Assembly: GCA_020846745.1 (NCBI GenBank)
Contig: JADLDI010000032.1
Coordinates: 305,261-369,260, forward strand
Source of the DNA: Bryobacterales bacterium
Lineage (GTDB): Bacteria; Acidobacteriota; Terriglobia; Bryobacterales; Bryobacteraceae
Reading direction: 5' to 3'
Length of the DNA stretch: 64,000 nucleotides
This document shows, piece by piece, positions 47,517-57,942 of the stretch. Both the position numbers and the translations under genes were made by a program. The notes under the pieces are model-generated. The model did not search any database and was not told the origin of the DNA. It saw nothing but the letters and a program-made list of their open reading frames with translations. Numbering within the stretch: position 1 is the stretch's first letter; each line of letters begins with the position of its first letter.

Positions 47517-47755
47517 AAGTCGACCGGGCGGCTGGGCGAGGAATTGCGCCTAATCTCAAGATCATCGCCAAGGCCGCGAAATGGCATGAAAGCTTCAATG
47601 AGAACTTGCCCGGTCGCGCTAGTTGAGGCGCCGGCCACGCTAACCTCGCGCGAAAGCACCTGTTGCGCGTACTCAGCAACGGACACGCCGTTAGCCCGGG
47701 CCAACCTGGATAGTGTCCGTTCGACTTCGGGCTGAAGGTCGATGGTGATCGTCAT
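47513..47755 (-). CDS. vapB: VapB-like antitoxin
   Basis: 80 residues, first gene of the pair. N-terminal ribbon-helix-helix-like segment TITIDLQPEVERTLSRLARA, then NGVSVAEYAQQVL, followed by a flexible tail that would wrap the toxin. Probably autorepressing, but I see no clear operator in the 62 bases upstream. Confidence 0.85.
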   Translation of the reverse strand: MTITIDLQPEVERTLSRLARANGVSVAEYAQQVLSREVSVAGASTSATGQVLIEAFMPFRGLGDDLEIRRNSSPSRPVDF

Positions 47756-47817
47756 GTACCTACTCCCAGTCTAAGCCTGCGAAAAGCAGCCGAGTTCCAA
47801 GGACGCCGATGAAAGGA

Positions 47818-49518
47818 TCACGCTCTCATTGTCATCTTCCCCGCCGACCGGTACGTCAGCGCCAAAGCGGTCAACGTCGGGTTCACGCTAGGATTCTGCG
47901 GCCACGCCGAAGCGCCGATCACATATAGATTGGGGACCGACCAGACCTGCATGTGTGTACTGACCACTGAGTTCTCAGGCGAGGTGCCCATGATCGCGCC
48001 GCCCTGGATGTGTGTCGACTGGTAGCGTGACGCGTCGTAGCGTTTGTATCCGGGGAACGCCGTGATCTCTTTTGCGCCCATCACCCGAGCGATCTCGACG
48101 GCTTTCTTCGACATCCATAGCGCCATTTGGCGCTCGTTGTCGGTCCAGTCGATTGTCATGCGAATGAGCGGATCGCCGTAACGGTCCTTATAGGTAGGGT
48201 CGAGGTCCATCACGTTCGCGCGATAGGAGAAGTGGTCGCCGTAAAAGGAGATGCGACCGGTTCGATCGTACCAGTGCATCGCCGCCTTCTTCCATTCGGA
48301 GCCCCAGGTGGCTTTGACAGACGCCGGTAGTACTCCGAAATTCGCCATCGGCCGGAAGCCATAGCAGACCGTGTAGATGATGCCGCCGCCGAGGAACGGC
48401 AGATCGGAATGGTCGATCACGTCTTCGTCGTAGTCGGCGATTGCCACGCCGGCCGAACCTGCGCCCATGAAGCGGTTGAGCGGCTTTTCGAAGAAGCACA
48501 TCGCGGCCGGCAGCGAGACCTGGTGCGTCAGGTTGCGGCCCACGTTCGGTCCGCCGACTTTGGACAGCAGCAACAACCGCGTGTTGTTGATCGACCACGA
48601 CGCGAGCACTACTGTGTTCGCGGGCTGCAGGAACTCTTCGCCTTTTGAATCGACATAGACGACCCCCCGCGCGAGGCCGCCTTCGACAATCACGCGCCGC
48701 ACCCAGCAACCCGTGCGAACAGTGAAGTTCTTGCGTTTGGCGAGCACCGGCAGAAGCGTATTCGTCGGCTGTGCCTTCGCGCCGATCATGCAACCGTAGC
48801 GCTCGCAATAACCGCAGTAGACGCACCCGGCGCGCATCACGCCGTCGGGATTCTTGTGCGCGGTGGACAGCGTGGCGGCGGGCAGCGGATGCGGATGATA
48901 GCCCATCTTCTCCGTGGCCTGGCGGAACATCTCGGCGAGATACGGCCGCTTCATCGGCGGGGTCGGGTATTCGTGCGAACGCGGCCCTTCAAATACGTTT
49001 CCGCCCGCCATCTTTTTCCCATTCAGGTTGCCGGCTTTGCCGGACAGGCCCATCATTTGCTCGGCTTTCCAGTAATAGGGCTCGAGTTCCTGGTAGGTGA
49101 TGCCCCAATCCTGGAGAGCGTGGCCTTCGGGCAGTCTTTTCTCTCCATAGCGTTCGCGATAGTGGCTGCGCAGCCGGAACGCTTCCGGCATGTATCGGTA
49201 CGAGATGCCGCTCCAATGCTCGCCGCCGCCGCCGACGCCTGTACCCGGCAGGAACGATCCATACTGCCGCACCGGCAGCGCGCGGTCTTTGGTCGAATGC
49301 CGAACGGTGATGGTTTCGTGCCGGATATCCTGCATCATGCGGGCACGAATGGCGAAATCGAGCTCGTCCATGTCGTCGGCGTAATCGGCCGTTTTGCGCA
49401 TGGGTCCACGTTCGAGCACGACCACCTGTCGCGACGCGGCTGTCAGTTCCTTGGCCATCAGCAGGCCCGTCCAGCCGCCCCCCACGATTACCGTATCGAC
49501 TTCCGGGAGACGCTTCAT
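47818..49518 (-). CDS. GMC-family FAD oxidoreductase
   Basis: 566 residues. FAD binding at VDTVIVGGGWTGLLMAKEL (residues 7-26), with the second GMC element GTGVGGGGEHWSGISY near 95. The C-terminal active-site region includes THIQGGAIMGTSPENSVV and ASAWPQNPSVNPTLTALAL with the catalytic His/Asn pair position. A Cys-rich stretch (AGCVYCGYCERYGC near 230) is distinctive of the gluconate/sugar 2-dehydrogenase large-subunit group. It pairs with the subunit-3 gene upstream (4-base overlap); a cytochrome c partner is expected but not present here. Confidence 0.92.
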   Translation of the reverse strand: MKRLPEVDTVIVGGGWTGLLMAKELTAASRQVVVLERGPMRKTADYADDMDELDFAIRARMMQDIRHETITVRHSTKDRALPVRQYGSFLPGTGVGGGGEHWSGISYRYMPEAFRLRSHYRERYGEKRLPEGHALQDWGITYQELEPYYWKAEQMMGLSGKAGNLNGKKMAGGNVFEGPRSHEYPTPPMKRPYLAEMFRQATEKMGYHPHPLPAATLSTAHKNPDGVMRAGCVYCGYCERYGCMIGAKAQPTNTLLPVLAKRKNFTVRTGCWVRRVIVEGGLARGVVYVDSKGEEFLQPANTVVLASWSINNTRLLLLSKVGGPNVGRNLTHQVSLPAAMCFFEKPLNRFMGAGSAGVAIADYDEDVIDHSDLPFLGGGIIYTVCYGFRPMANFGVLPASVKATWGSEWKKAAMHWYDRTGRISFYGDHFSYRANVMDLDPTYKDRYGDPLIRMTIDWTDNERQMALWMSKKAVEIARVMGAKEITAFPGYKRYDASRYQSTHIQGGAIMGTSPENSVVSTHMQVWSVPNLYVIGASAWPQNPSVNPTLTALALTYRSAGKMTMRA

Positions 49519-50198
49519 GCCGCGTCTCCGTTCTCAGGTTCATCTTCACTCGGGGCGACTCGCCGGCCCATCACTTCGGCGAGGCTGAGCGGCCTGGGGC
49601 GGAACGCTTGGCCATGATGCGCATCGACGTCGTTCAGATAGCTCATGTGCGGACCCGGGAAGCCGATCAACTGCCACCCGATCTTGTCGACATTGCCGCC
49701 ATGCATCGGGTCGCAAAACATACCCTCGATCGTATGCCGCCGCAGCAGTTCGAAGAAGACCGTCTTCTCAATCACGCGCAGGCGTGCGTCCTGTTCCGCG
49801 GGCGGCAGGGCATCGAATCCGCGTAACTCGGAGAGGCCCTGGCGGTAGATTTCACGCGGAGTGAGCGGCCCCTGATATCCAAGTTCGGCCGGGCCATCAA
49901 CGAAAGGCTCGGCGCGATAGCGGTATTTGTCCTTTCCATACGCTGACCCCAGTTGCCGGTCAATATAGATGACTACACCGGCTTCCTTCGCCCCGGGACC
50001 GCTTTCATCGGAAGGAAAGATGCGCGCCACCGCGGCCGTGACGATCTGAGCTTCCTGTTCGGTGAAGAATCGCAGCGGAACGCGCACGGCGCCGTTCTGC
50101 GCTCTCAGCAGTTGAGGTCTGCCGGTGAGGGAATAGATAAGGAGTCCACCGCAGGTGACGGTGAGAAAATGACGTCGCCGCATCTTGCGGTTTCTCAT
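49515..50198 (-). CDS. Gluconate 2-dehydrogenase subunit 3-like Tat protein
   Basis: 227 residues from ATG 50198, where the Tat leader begins (MRNRKMRRRHFLTVTCGG). Family region: FTEQEAQIVTAAVARIFPSD near residue 45 and the C-terminal RHTIEGMFCDPMHGGNVDKI. In the known enzyme this small subunit is needed for export and maturation of the GMC flavoprotein. The 4-base overlap with the GMC gene fits that role. Confidence 0.9.
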   Translation of the reverse strand: MRNRKMRRRHFLTVTCGGLLIYSLTGRPQLLRAQNGAVRVPLRFFTEQEAQIVTAAVARIFPSDESGPGAKEAGVVIYIDRQLGSAYGKDKYRYRAEPFVDGPAELGYQGPLTPREIYRQGLSELRGFDALPPAEQDARLRVIEKTVFFELLRRHTIEGMFCDPMHGGNVDKIGWQLIGFPGPHMSYLNDVDAHHGQAFRPRPLSLAEVMGRRVAPSEDEPENGDAA

Positions 50199-50230
50199 GG
50201 TAACACCAGGCAGACTGATGGAGAATAGAA

Positions 50231-50539
50231 GTGACGGACGGTAGAATGCTGACGCTCGAAACGTTGCGGCAGGAGAAGCGGGCGGAGATTCTACGACTGG
50301 CAAGCCAGCACGGCTGCCGGAACGTACGGGTCTTCGGATCAGTCGCGACGGGGCACATCCGGGAGGGAAGCGATGTCGATCTCCTCGTCGATATGGACTC
50401 AGGCCGTACCGTCTTCGATTTGGCTGGATTTCTTGGAGATGTGCGGGAGCTATTGGGCACCAACGTCGATGTTGTGGAGAGCAGGTCGATACATCCTTAC
50501 ATTAAGGACCGTGTGCTTGGGGAAGCGGTGAGCCTGTGA
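50231..50539 (+). CDS. mntA: MntA-like nucleotidyltransferase antitoxin
   Basis: 102 residues from GTG 50231, which has GGAG 7 bases upstream; ATG 50246 is an alternative. Minimal nucleotidyltransferase fold: VRVFGSVATGHIREGSDVDL carries the GSxxxG...D-x-D motif. In MntA-HepT pairs this enzyme AMPylates the HepT toxin to silence it. HepT follows 4 bases later. Confidence 0.9.
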   Translation: MTDGRMLTLETLRQEKRAEILRLASQHGCRNVRVFGSVATGHIREGSDVDLLVDMDSGRTVFDLAGFLGDVRELLGTNVDVVESRSIHPYIKDRVLGEAVSL

Positions 50540-50543
50540 TGCC

Positions 50544-50888
50544 ATGGGTTTGAAGGACTCGCGGCTCTATCTTATCCACATCCGGGAATGCTGCGAGAGA
50601 ATCCTCGACTACACCGCTGGGATTGAGGAGACTTGGCCCAGTGTTCCCGTTGTATATGACGCTGTTTGCCGCAATCTTGAGATCATGGGTGAGGCAGCGC
50701 GGCAGCTGGACGCGGACTTCCGGGCGGCCCATCCGGAAATTCCATGGCGTGAGATGGGCGACGTACGCAACATCCTGATTCACGGATACTATCGGGTGTC
50801 CGGCGAGATTCTGCGAGAGATCGTGCGAGAGGAGATTCAGCCACTCGTTGAATGTGTAAGGAAGATACTCGAGAGCAAACAAGACTGA
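50544..50888 (+). CDS. hepT: HepT-like (DUF86) HEPN ribonuclease toxin
   Basis: 114 residues. The HEPN active site R-x4-H reads VRNILIHGYYRV near residue 75, with the Tyr that MntA modifies two residues after the His. Helical throughout. Paired with MntA, so a complete toxin-antitoxin module is present. Confidence 0.9.
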   Translation: MGLKDSRLYLIHIRECCERILDYTAGIEETWPSVPVVYDAVCRNLEIMGEAARQLDADFRAAHPEIPWREMGDVRNILIHGYYRVSGEILREIVREEIQPLVECVRKILESKQD

Positions 50889-51031
50889 GCGGAATGCGAG
50901 TGGCGAGGAATTGACGTTGAATCCGTGTGCATTCGTTCCCTTCTGAGTGGGGTCTGCATTCAGGCCGGTGTTCAAGCCTGGATGCCTAACGTGAAACCGG
51001 GGTGTATACTGAAAGAGGTTGCGAACGAAGG

Positions 51032-51054
51032 AGTCGGCGTAAGCCGACTTTTTT
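51032..51054 (+). terminator. Hairpin plus T-run in the rimP leader (attenuator-like)
   Basis: Stem AGTCGGC (51032-51038) and GCCGACT (51043-51049) around GTAA, then five more T's. It lies 47 bases upstream of the rimP start and downstream of a possible -10 (TATACT, 51005-51010). Short terminator-like hairpins precede rimP-nusA in many bacteria and are thought to be read through under NusA control. It is too close to hepT's end (144 bases) to exclude a role as that gene's terminator. Confidence 0.6.
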
Positions 51055-51100
51055 ATTGGTCGGCGCTTTTCGAATCAGCGCGCGGCGCAGTTTTGAGTCG

Positions 51101-51565
51101 ATGACGAACGCGTTTACGGACAAAGTCACGGAAATTGTCGAACGCGCGGGCCGCCACGACAGCATCGAAGCTGTCGAAGTGCAATGGCTCGGCGCAGGGC
51201 GAAATCGGCTTCTGCGCATCTATATTGATAAGCCGGGCGGCGTAACGCATGCCGATTGTGAGATGATTTCGCAGTACGTCAGCACTGTCCTCGATACAGA
51301 GGATTTGGTGCCGGGCGGCAGCTACACGCTGGAAGTCAGCTCGCCGGGGGTAGAGCGCAAGCTGACACGGCCTCGAGATTTTGAACGGTTTGTGGGACAA
51401 AAGGTCAAAGTGGTGTTGCGGGAACCGGTCGACAATCGAAAAGTATGGGACGGCACACTAGCCGCCTTCGATGGATCGGTGATCACGTTGGCGCCTGAGG
51501 GTCGCGATCCTATCGGCTTTCCCCTTAGTACGGTGGAACGCGCGAATCTGAAGTTCGAGTGGTAA
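51101..51565 (+). CDS. rimP: Ribosome maturation factor RimP
   Basis: 154 residues from ATG 51101; the frame is open upstream through the leader, without similarity. Landmarks: RNRLLRIYIDKPGGVTHADC near residue 30 and YTLEVSSPGVERKLTRPRDF near 75. It assists 30S subunit assembly. First gene of the rimP-nusA-infB-rbfA transcript. Confidence 0.95.
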   Translation: MTNAFTDKVTEIVERAGRHDSIEAVEVQWLGAGRNRLLRIYIDKPGGVTHADCEMISQYVSTVLDTEDLVPGGSYTLEVSSPGVERKLTRPRDFERFVGQKVKVVLREPVDNRKVWDGTLAAFDGSVITLAPEGRDPIGFPLSTVERANLKFEW

Positions 51566-51601
51566 TCCCGGAGAAAATGCTGTTGAAGAGGTAACGGACG
51601 C

Positions 51602-53038
51602 TTGCCATCCATCTATCAGTCGATTGAAATTCTCGGTAAGGAAAAGGGCATAGATCCGCAGGTCATTCTCGACGCGGTGAAGGATGCGCTGCTGGTAGCG
51701 GCACGCAAACACTTCCGCACGAACGAGGACATGGCCGTGGACTTTGACTCCAAAGGCGGCATTCAACTGTTCCTGGTGAAGCGCGTAGCGGAAAGCGTCG
51801 CCGATCCTTTGAACGAACTCACGCTCGACCAGGCCGTGCGGATCGATCCGCAGGCGCAAATCGGCGGCACCGTCCGTATTCCGCGCAATGCCGACGCTCT
51901 CGGCCGCATCTCCGCGCAAACCGCCAAGCAGGTCATCCTGCAGAAGGTTCGCGAGGCCGAGCGCGAAACCATTTACTCCGAGTTTTCCGGCCGCGTCGGC
52001 GAACTTGTCAACTGCACCGTCAAGCGGATCGAAGCGCAAGACATGGTGGTGGACCTCGGCAAAACTGAAGCGCGCCTCCCCAAGAAGGAACAGTCCAAGC
52101 TCGAATCGTTTTCGGTGGGCGACCGCATCCGCTGCGTAATCAAAAGCGTGGAAAAGACCGGAAAGAACGCCGGCGTTATTGTTTCGCGCGGAGATGCACA
52201 ATTGGTGGTGCGCCTGTTTGAGCAGGAAGTACCCGAAATCTACGACAACACCGTCGTAATTAAAGGGTGCGCGCGCGAAGCCGGCGAGCGCACAAAAATC
52301 GCGGTGTGGAGCCGCGACCGCGACGTGGACAGTGTCGGCGCCTGCGTCGGCATGAAGGGCATGCGCGTACAATCGATCATTCGCGAATTGCGCGGAGAAA
52401 AGATCGACATCATCGAATACTCCGAAGACGCGGTGGCCTTTGCCACCCATGCGCTCAGCCCGGCCAAGATCACCCGCGTAGCCATTGTCTCGGCGCAGGA
52501 CCGTCACATGGAAGTGATCGTGGAAGATTCTCAGTTGTCGCTCGCTATCGGCAAGAAGGGCCAGAACGTTCGTCTGGCAGCGAAACTGCTCGGCTGGCGC
52601 ATCGATATCAAGAGCGAAGAAGAGAAGCGCCAGGAAGTGGAGTCGGCTATGGCCGCGCTGGTCGTACCCGGCGCGCCGGCCTCAGTCCTCGGCGATTATG
52701 GGTTGGACGACAGTGTACTAGACACGCTATTTCAGGCCGGGGTCACCACTGTTGAACGTCTCGGCGAAATGACACCGGAAGAGCTTGAGCAAGTGCCGGG
52801 TATGACGCCCGTTCTGGTTGAGCTGATTCAGAATGCCGTTCATCACTATTACTCGCAATTTGAGGAAAGTGAACAGGATGGACATGCGCATGCGGCGCCT
52901 GAAGAGGGCACCGGCGGCGGCCCTACGGAAGCCGTTAAAGATGAGCATCTTGCCGCTGTTCCAGCGGCATCCAATGAACTTTCCACGGAAAATGAATCTG
53001 GTAGGATAGAGACTCCGGTGGAAGGAGCGGAAGGGTAG
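51602..53038 (+). CDS. nusA: Transcription termination/antitermination factor NusA
   Basis: 478 residues from TTG 51602, with AGAGG 10 bases upstream. Order: N-terminal RNAP-binding domain, S1 (about 135-200), two KH domains ([20 protein letters not shown] near 245, and [19 protein letters not shown] near 315), then one helix-hairpin-helix repeat ([15 protein letters not shown]) and an acidic tail. Typical length for a NusA with a C-terminal extension. Confidence 0.95.
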   Translation: MPSIYQSIEILGKEKGIDPQVILDAVKDALLVAARKHFRTNEDMAVDFDSKGGIQLFLVKRVAESVADPLNELTLDQAVRIDPQAQIGGTVRIPRNADALGRISAQTAKQVILQKVREAERETIYSEFSGRVGELVNCTVKRIEAQDMVVDLGKTEARLPKKEQSKLESFSVGDRIRCVIKSVEKTGKNAGVIVSRGDAQLVVRLFEQEVPEIYDNTVVIKGCAREAGERTKIAVWSRDRDVDSVGACVGMKGMRVQSIIRELRGEKIDIIEYSEDAVAFATHALSPAKITRVAIVSAQDRHMEVIVEDSQLSLAIGKKGQNVRLAAKLLGWRIDIKSEEEKRQEVESAMAALVVPGAPASVLGDYGLDDSVLDTLFQAGVTTVERLGEMTPEELEQVPGMTPVLVELIQNAVHHYYSQFEESEQDGHAHAAPEEGTGGGPTEAVKDEHLAAVPAASNELSTENESGRIETPVEGAEG

Positions 53039-53072
53039 TCGTCTGCTCGCGGAGCAAGAAGTTCGGTTATTT

Positions 53073-56000
53073 ATGAGTAAGATTCGAATCAACGAGCTGG
53101 CACGGGAACTCGAGGTGAAGCCCGGTAGGATCATCGACGTGTTGCCCGAACTCGGAGTATCGGACAAGAAGACGCATTCCAGCTCGCTGGACGATGATTT
53201 GGCGAACGCTATCCGCAAGCACTTCGGCTTTCCCCCGGTGACTACATACCACGACGCGTTTGCGTCCTATCAGCCGTCAACCGGCGCTGAGCAGACGGCT
53301 GAAGTCCAGAGTGCGACCGCTACGGTGGAAGCTCCGCCTGCGCTCGAACGGCCGCGGCCCATCATGCCGCCGCTCGCGGGTCATCGCCCGTTGATGCCGC
53401 CGCTCGCCCGGACCGAACCTGAAAAATCCGCTCCGCCAGTAGCCGAACCTCCTGCTCCCCTTGCCGCTCCTGCTGAGCCGGAACCGGTTGCGGAGGCAAC
53501 ACCCGAGTCTGAACCGGCAACTCCAGCGATGCCCCCATCGCCGGGTCCAGTCGCGGCGCCTGCTCCGGCCATGCCTGCTGCACCGGGGGCGCCGGCCGCT
53601 CCTGCGGCTCCATTAGCGGCTGCGCCCGCCGCGCCTGCCGCTCCGGCTGAAGAACCGAAACCGCGCGTTGCGCCGTTGCGCCCGCCGTTGGCTGCGCGCC
53701 CGACCCCAGGCGTCGCCGCACCTTTACCCCGTCCTGCCGCTCCTTCCATGCCGGCTTCGCCTGCCCCCCCTGCCGCAGTTCATGCTCCGGGGCCGCGGCC
53801 ACCGCGCCCGGTTCCGCCACCGCCTCCACAAGCCGCCGCGCCCGGGGCGCCCGCACCTCCTGCGCCGCGCCCACAAGGTCCGCGGCCCGGTCAAATTCTC
53901 TCGGGTCCCCGGCAGCCGTTGCCGGGCGGACCGGCTCAGCAAGAGGTTCGTCCCCCTGCTCCCGGCATGCCGCCGCCCCCTCCGCCGCGCCCGCAGGTTC
54001 CCAAGACTCCACCGCCGGCCGTGGTGGCGCCTGGTGGTCCGCAACAGCCTTCTCGTCCTACCGTAGTAGGACAGCCTCCACCGCGACCTGTGGTTCCACC
54101 ACGCCCGGAAATGGTCGCCCGTCTGCAGCAGCAAACCCGTGCCGCCACACCGGGTCAACCGGCCGCTCCCCGGCCCGGTGCGCCACAGGCGCGGCAGGCG
54201 CCAGTTCCTGGTCAACCGATTTATCGCGGACCAATTCGTCCGGGCCAACCGATTGTTCGCGGCCCAGGCATGCCCGGCGTCCCGGTACCCGGCGGTGGTC
54301 CGGGTGGGCTTGGCCGTCCGCAGCGTGGCCGGGGAATGCATCCCACGACGCCGCTACCGCCGGAACCGACTCCAGCCCCCACCGACACTCGCCGCCATCC
54401 CACCAAACCGGGTGCTCGCGCAGCGGCTCGTGAGCGTGAGATTGAAGAAGGTAAGCTCCAACCGATGGGGCGCCAGCGGGAAGAACCCGTGGTCGCCTCG
54501 AATCGGGAAATCACCATTGGCGAAGGCATTACCGTCAAGGAACTCGCTGAAAAGCTTGGACTTAAATCTTCACTGGTCATCAAGAAACTGGTCGATCGCA
54601 AGATCTTCGCCACCATCAACCAGACGCTCGACCTGAAGCTGGCCGAGGACATTGCCAAATCCTTCGGCGCCACCTCCTCACGGATGAGTTTCGAGGAGGA
54701 GTCGAGCTGGGAAGTTGAAATGGCGGAAGAGTCGGGAGATTTGTTATCCCGCGCTCCTGTTGTCACCGTCATGGGTCACGTCGACCACGGTAAGACGTCG
54801 CTACTCGACTCTATCCGCCAGGCTGAAGTTGCCGCACACGAAGCCGGCGGCATCACCCAGCACATCGGCGCCTACCAGATCCGGCACAACGACCGGAACA
54901 TTGTCTTCATCGATACTCCCGGTCACGAAGCGTTCACCCGCATGCGTGCTCGCGGCGCCAAGGTCACCGATATCGTTGTCCTTGTGGTGGCCGCCGACGA
55001 CGGCGTGATGCCGCAGACGCTCGAAGCGATTGACCATGCTCGGGCGGCCAAGGTCCCGATTGTGGTGGCGATCAACAAGATCGACAAGCCCGACGCTCAG
55101 CCAGACCGGATTAAGCAGCAGCTATCCGATCGCGGCCTCCTCGCCGAAGACTGGGGCGGCGACACCGTCATGGTGCCCGTCTCCGCTAAAGCTAAGCAGA
55201 ATCTCGACTTACTTCTCGAGATGATCCTGCTGGTGGCCGACATGCAGAACCTGAAGGCAAATCCCACCCGGCCGGCGATCTGTACGGTTCTCGAAGCGAA
55301 ACTCGACCGGGGCCGCGGCCCGGTCGCAACTGTCCTGGTCCGCAACGGCACGCTACGCGTGGGCGACTTCTTCATCTGCGGTACGGTGTTCAGCCGCGTC
55401 CGCGCCCTTGTTAGCGACCGTGGCGATCAGATCAAGGACGCCGAACCTTCTACACCTGTAGAAGTACTCGGTTTGGACTCACTTCCCGAGGTGGGTGAAA
55501 CCCTTCAGGTGATCACCGATACCGCCAAGGCGAAGCAGATCGTTATGTTCCGCGAGCAGAAGCAGCGCGAAACGCAGCTCGCCAAATCGAATCGCCTCAC
55601 GCTTGAAACGTTGCACCAGCAGTTGCGTGAGGGTGAGACCAAGGAACTGAACCTGATCATCAAAGCTGACGTCGGCGGCTCCGCCGAGGTGCTCAGCGAG
55701 ATGCTGCAAAAGCTCTCCACTGACAAGGTCCGCATCAAGGTGCTCCATACGGGTGTCGGCGCCATTACCGAAACCGACGTCTTGCTGGCGTCTGCCTCCG
55801 ATGCGATCGTGATCGGCTTCAATGTCCGCCCCGAGCGGAACGCTAGTGCGATTGCCGAGCAGGAGAACGTCGACATACGTCTGCACACAATCATCTATGA
55901 GCTGACTCAGGAGATGAAGCAGGCAATGATCGGTATGCTTGAGCCCGTCTTCAAGGAAGTCTACAAAGGCCGCGCCGAGGTACGGGATGTATTCCGGATC

Positions 56001-56258
56001 ACGAAGGTCGGCACTGTTGCGGGTTGCTACGTTCTTGACGGGGTTATTAACCGTGGCTCCGAAGTGCGGGTGCTCCGCGACAACATCGTGGTCCATACCG
56101 GCAAGATCGACGGTTTGAAGCGCTTCAAGGACGATGTCAGCGAAGTGAAGTCCGGCTTTGAATGCGGTATTTCACTGGCCAACTACAACGACATCAAGTC
56201 CGGCGATGTCTTCGAAGTCTTTACAACTCAGAAGGTTGCCAGCGAAGCTCTAGTCTAG
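53073..56258 (+). CDS. infB: Translation initiation factor IF-2
   Basis: 1061 residues. The N-terminus [19 protein letters not shown] is the IF2N domain; residues about 65-470 are an unusually long Pro/Ala/Gly/Arg-rich segment. The GTPase has P-loop GHVDHGKTS near residue 570, switch [12 protein letters not shown], and NKID. Two C-terminal beta-barrels (IF2 C1/C2) bind initiator tRNA. It recruits formyl-Met-tRNA to the 30S subunit. Confidence 0.97.
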   Translation: MSKIRINELARELEVKPGRIIDVLPELGVSDKKTHSSSLDDDLANAIRKHFGFPPVTTYHDAFASYQPSTGAEQTAEVQSATATVEAPPALERPRPIMPPLAGHRPLMPPLARTEPEKSAPPVAEPPAPLAAPAEPEPVAEATPESEPATPAMPPSPGPVAAPAPAMPAAPGAPAAPAAPLAAAPAAPAAPAEEPKPRVAPLRPPLAARPTPGVAAPLPRPAAPSMPASPAPPAAVHAPGPRPPRPVPPPPPQAAAPGAPAPPAPRPQGPRPGQILSGPRQPLPGGPAQQEVRPPAPGMPPPPPPRPQVPKTPPPAVVAPGGPQQPSRPTVVGQPPPRPVVPPRPEMVARLQQQTRAATPGQPAAPRPGAPQARQAPVPGQPIYRGPIRPGQPIVRGPGMPGVPVPGGGPGGLGRPQRGRGMHPTTPLPPEPTPAPTDTRRHPTKPGARAAAREREIEEGKLQPMGRQREEPVVASNREITIGEGITVKELAEKLGLKSSLVIKKLVDRKIFATINQTLDLKLAEDIAKSFGATSSRMSFEEESSWEVEMAEESGDLLSRAPVVTVMGHVDHGKTSLLDSIRQAEVAAHEAGGITQHIGAYQIRHNDRNIVFIDTPGHEAFTRMRARGAKVTDIVVLVVAADDGVMPQTLEAIDHARAAKVPIVVAINKIDKPDAQPDRIKQQLSDRGLLAEDWGGDTVMVPVSAKAKQNLDLLLEMILLVADMQNLKANPTRPAICTVLEAKLDRGRGPVATVLVRNGTLRVGDFFICGTVFSRVRALVSDRGDQIKDAEPSTPVEVLGLDSLPEVGETLQVITDTAKAKQIVMFREQKQRETQLAKSNRLTLETLHQQLREGETKELNLIIKADVGGSAEVLSEMLQKLSTDKVRIKVLHTGVGAITETDVLLASASDAIVIGFNVRPERNASAIAEQENVDIRLHTIIYELTQEMKQAMIGMLEPVFKEVYKGRAEVRDVFRITKVGTVAGCYVLDGVINRGSEVRVLRDNIVVHTGKIDGLKRFKDDVSEVKSGFECGISLANYNDIKSGDVFEVFTTQKVASEALV

Positions 56259-56262
56259 CCCG

Positions 56263-56550
56263 ATGCCCGCAATCGGGGTACTCACAATGGAGTTGCGCAT
56301 CGAGCATGCGCATTCTCTCAAAGAAAAACGCCACGTGGTGAAGTCGCTCAAAGAGCGTCTCCGGCATCACCACAATATCGCCATCGCCGAGATCGATTAC
56401 CAGGACTTGTGGCAAAGTTCGCTTATCTCGGCGGTAACCGTTTCGTCCAGCCGGCAATTGGCGGAGCAGGTTCTGCAGGCTGTAGAGCGAGACGCGGTGA
56501 AAGAAGTAGGGTCGATGCTAATCAACACCACTTTGGAGTGGGTGGAGTAA
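56263..56550 (+). CDS. DUF503 (YlxP-like) small protein
   Basis: 95 residues, 4 bases after infB. MELRIEHAHSLKEKRHVVKS is the family N-terminal signature (usual form: HSLKEKRxVVK). It sits between infB and rbfA in many bacteria. Function is not settled; a role in ribosome assembly is suggested by position only. Confidence 0.92.
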   Translation: MPAIGVLTMELRIEHAHSLKEKRHVVKSLKERLRHHHNIAIAEIDYQDLWQSSLISAVTVSSSRQLAEQVLQAVERDAVKEVGSMLINTTLEWVE

Positions 56551-56585
56551 TCAGTCCTCCGCGCGGTATCATAAGCTCAGACACT

Positions 56586-56966
56586 GTGGATACCCGCCGT
56601 AATGAGCGTGTTGCTGAATCCCTCCGCAACGAACTCGAAGAAATCTTGAATTACGAACTTAGCGATCCGCGGATTGGGTCCGTCGCAGTTACTGAAGTCC
56701 TCATCTCACCCGACCTCAAGAAGGCGCACGTACGCCTCGCCATTCAGGGAAACCCGGAACAGCAAGAAGCCTCGCTCGAAGCCATTGAGAATGCAAAGGG
56801 TTACGTCAGACACCTGATTGCCGGGCGCATCGACCTTTTCCGCACGCCTGACCTTTATTTCGACTCCGATCTCGCGCCGAATCTCCGGGGCCGCGAATCC
56901 GCACTCCTTCGTCGCATTCGCAAGGGCCGACCCCGTCCAGGCACCGAAAAAAATGACCTGGAGTGA
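56586..56966 (+). CDS. rbfA: Ribosome-binding factor A
   Basis: 126 residues from GTG 56586 (VDTRRNERVAESLRNELEEI). The frame is open upstream through the DUF503 gene but there is no similarity there; 120-130 residues is the family norm. KH-like fold with DPRIGSVAVTEVLISPDLKKA. It helps mature the 16S rRNA 5' end and aids cold adaptation. No clear Shine-Dalgarno. Confidence 0.92.
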   Translation: MDTRRNERVAESLRNELEEILNYELSDPRIGSVAVTEVLISPDLKKAHVRLAIQGNPEQQEASLEAIENAKGYVRHLIAGRIDLFRTPDLYFDSDLAPNLRGRESALLRRIRKGRPRPGTEKNDLE

Positions 56967-56973
56967 TACAGTC

Positions 56974-57942
56974 ATGCGCAAGTGTGTGTTACCTTTGTGG
57001 TTAACCGTTTGGGCTGTGCAGGCCGGGGAACCACTCCGGATCGAATCGAGCCTCGACGCGATGGGCTCCACCTACACAATCGTGGCTTATCACCACGATC
57101 GAAAGGTCCTGGAAGCTGCGGTGGACGAAGCCTTTGAGGAGGTTCGCCGCCTGGACGATTTACTGAGCAATTATAAATCGCGAAGCGAGTGGAGCAAGAT
57201 GAATCGGGAAGCGGCGGAGCAGGCCGTCCGGGTCGACCCGGAATTGTTCGACCTGTTGGCGGATTGCGTCAACTACAGCCGTCAAACCGAAGGCGCTTTC
57301 GACATCTCTGTCGGACCACTTGTGAAAGTCTGGGGCTTCTATAAAGGCACTGGGCATTTGCCTCATCGCGCCGAAATTCGCGGTGCCCTCACCAGGGTCG
57401 GTTATCAGAACATCGGTTTGAACAGTGAGAACAAGACTGTCCGCTTTGCCAAGTCGGGTATGGAACTTGATCCTGGCGGCATCGGTAAAGGTTACGCCGT
57501 AGACCGCGTAGTAGAGATTTTGCGCAAAAAGGGCATCAATTCGGCTCTCGTTTCGGCGGGGGGTAGCAGTATCTATGGTATCGGCAGCCCTCCGGGCGAG
57601 TCTAACGGGTGGAAAGTGAAAATCCGGCACCCGAAGATTCGCGATGAGTATGTAGCGGAACTGCGGCTAAACAACCGTTCGATGTCGACTTCCGGCACGT
57701 CCGAAAAGTTCTTTGTCTCGGGTGGCAAGACTTACAGTCACATTTTCGATCCGCGGACCGGCTATCCCGCTGTTGGGATGCTGTCGGTTTCGGTAACAGC
57801 CCCCAGGACGATCGACACCGAGGCGTGGACCAAGCCTCTCTTTATCCTGGGGCGCCAGTGGGCGTCCACACATTTGCCCAAAGACTTTAAGGCTTTCTTC
57901 TGCGAGGATAAACCAGACACCCCATGCGCGTGGCTCCAATGA
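56974..57942 (+). CDS. apbE: ApbE-type FAD:protein FMN transferase
   Basis: 322 residues from ATG 56974, with GGAG about 10 bases upstream inside the rbfA end. A signal peptide (MRKCVLPLWLTVWAVQAGEP) places it outside the cytoplasm. Motifs: MGSTYTIVAYH near the N-terminus, PGGIGKGYAVDRVVEILRKKG near 170 (Mg/FAD) and HIFDPRTGYPA near 255. It links FMN to Thr of target flavoproteins such as Nqr or Rnf subunits. Overlaps hemE by 4 bases. Confidence 0.93.
   Translation: MRKCVLPLWLTVWAVQAGEPLRIESSLDAMGSTYTIVAYHHDRKVLEAAVDEAFEEVRRLDDLLSNYKSRSEWSKMNREAAEQAVRVDPELFDLLADCVNYSRQTEGAFDISVGPLVKVWGFYKGTGHLPHRAEIRGALTRVGYQNIGLNSENKTVRFAKSGMELDPGGIGKGYAVDRVVEILRKKGINSALVSAGGSSIYGIGSPPGESNGWKVKIRHPKIRDEYVAELRLNNRSMSTSGTSEKFFVSGGKTYSHIFDPRTGYPAVGMLSVSVTAPRTIDTEAWTKPLFILGRQWASTHLPKDFKAFFCEDKPDTPCAWLQ

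Noticed and set aside
51458..52507. 349-residue minus-strand frame opposite rimP/nusA
   Set aside because: Overlaps two conserved genes; composition of a shadow frame.
53270..54480. CRISPR-like or satellite repeat
   Set aside because: The repetition is degenerate and codes for the Pro/Ala-rich linker of IF-2; no regular repeat-spacer pattern.
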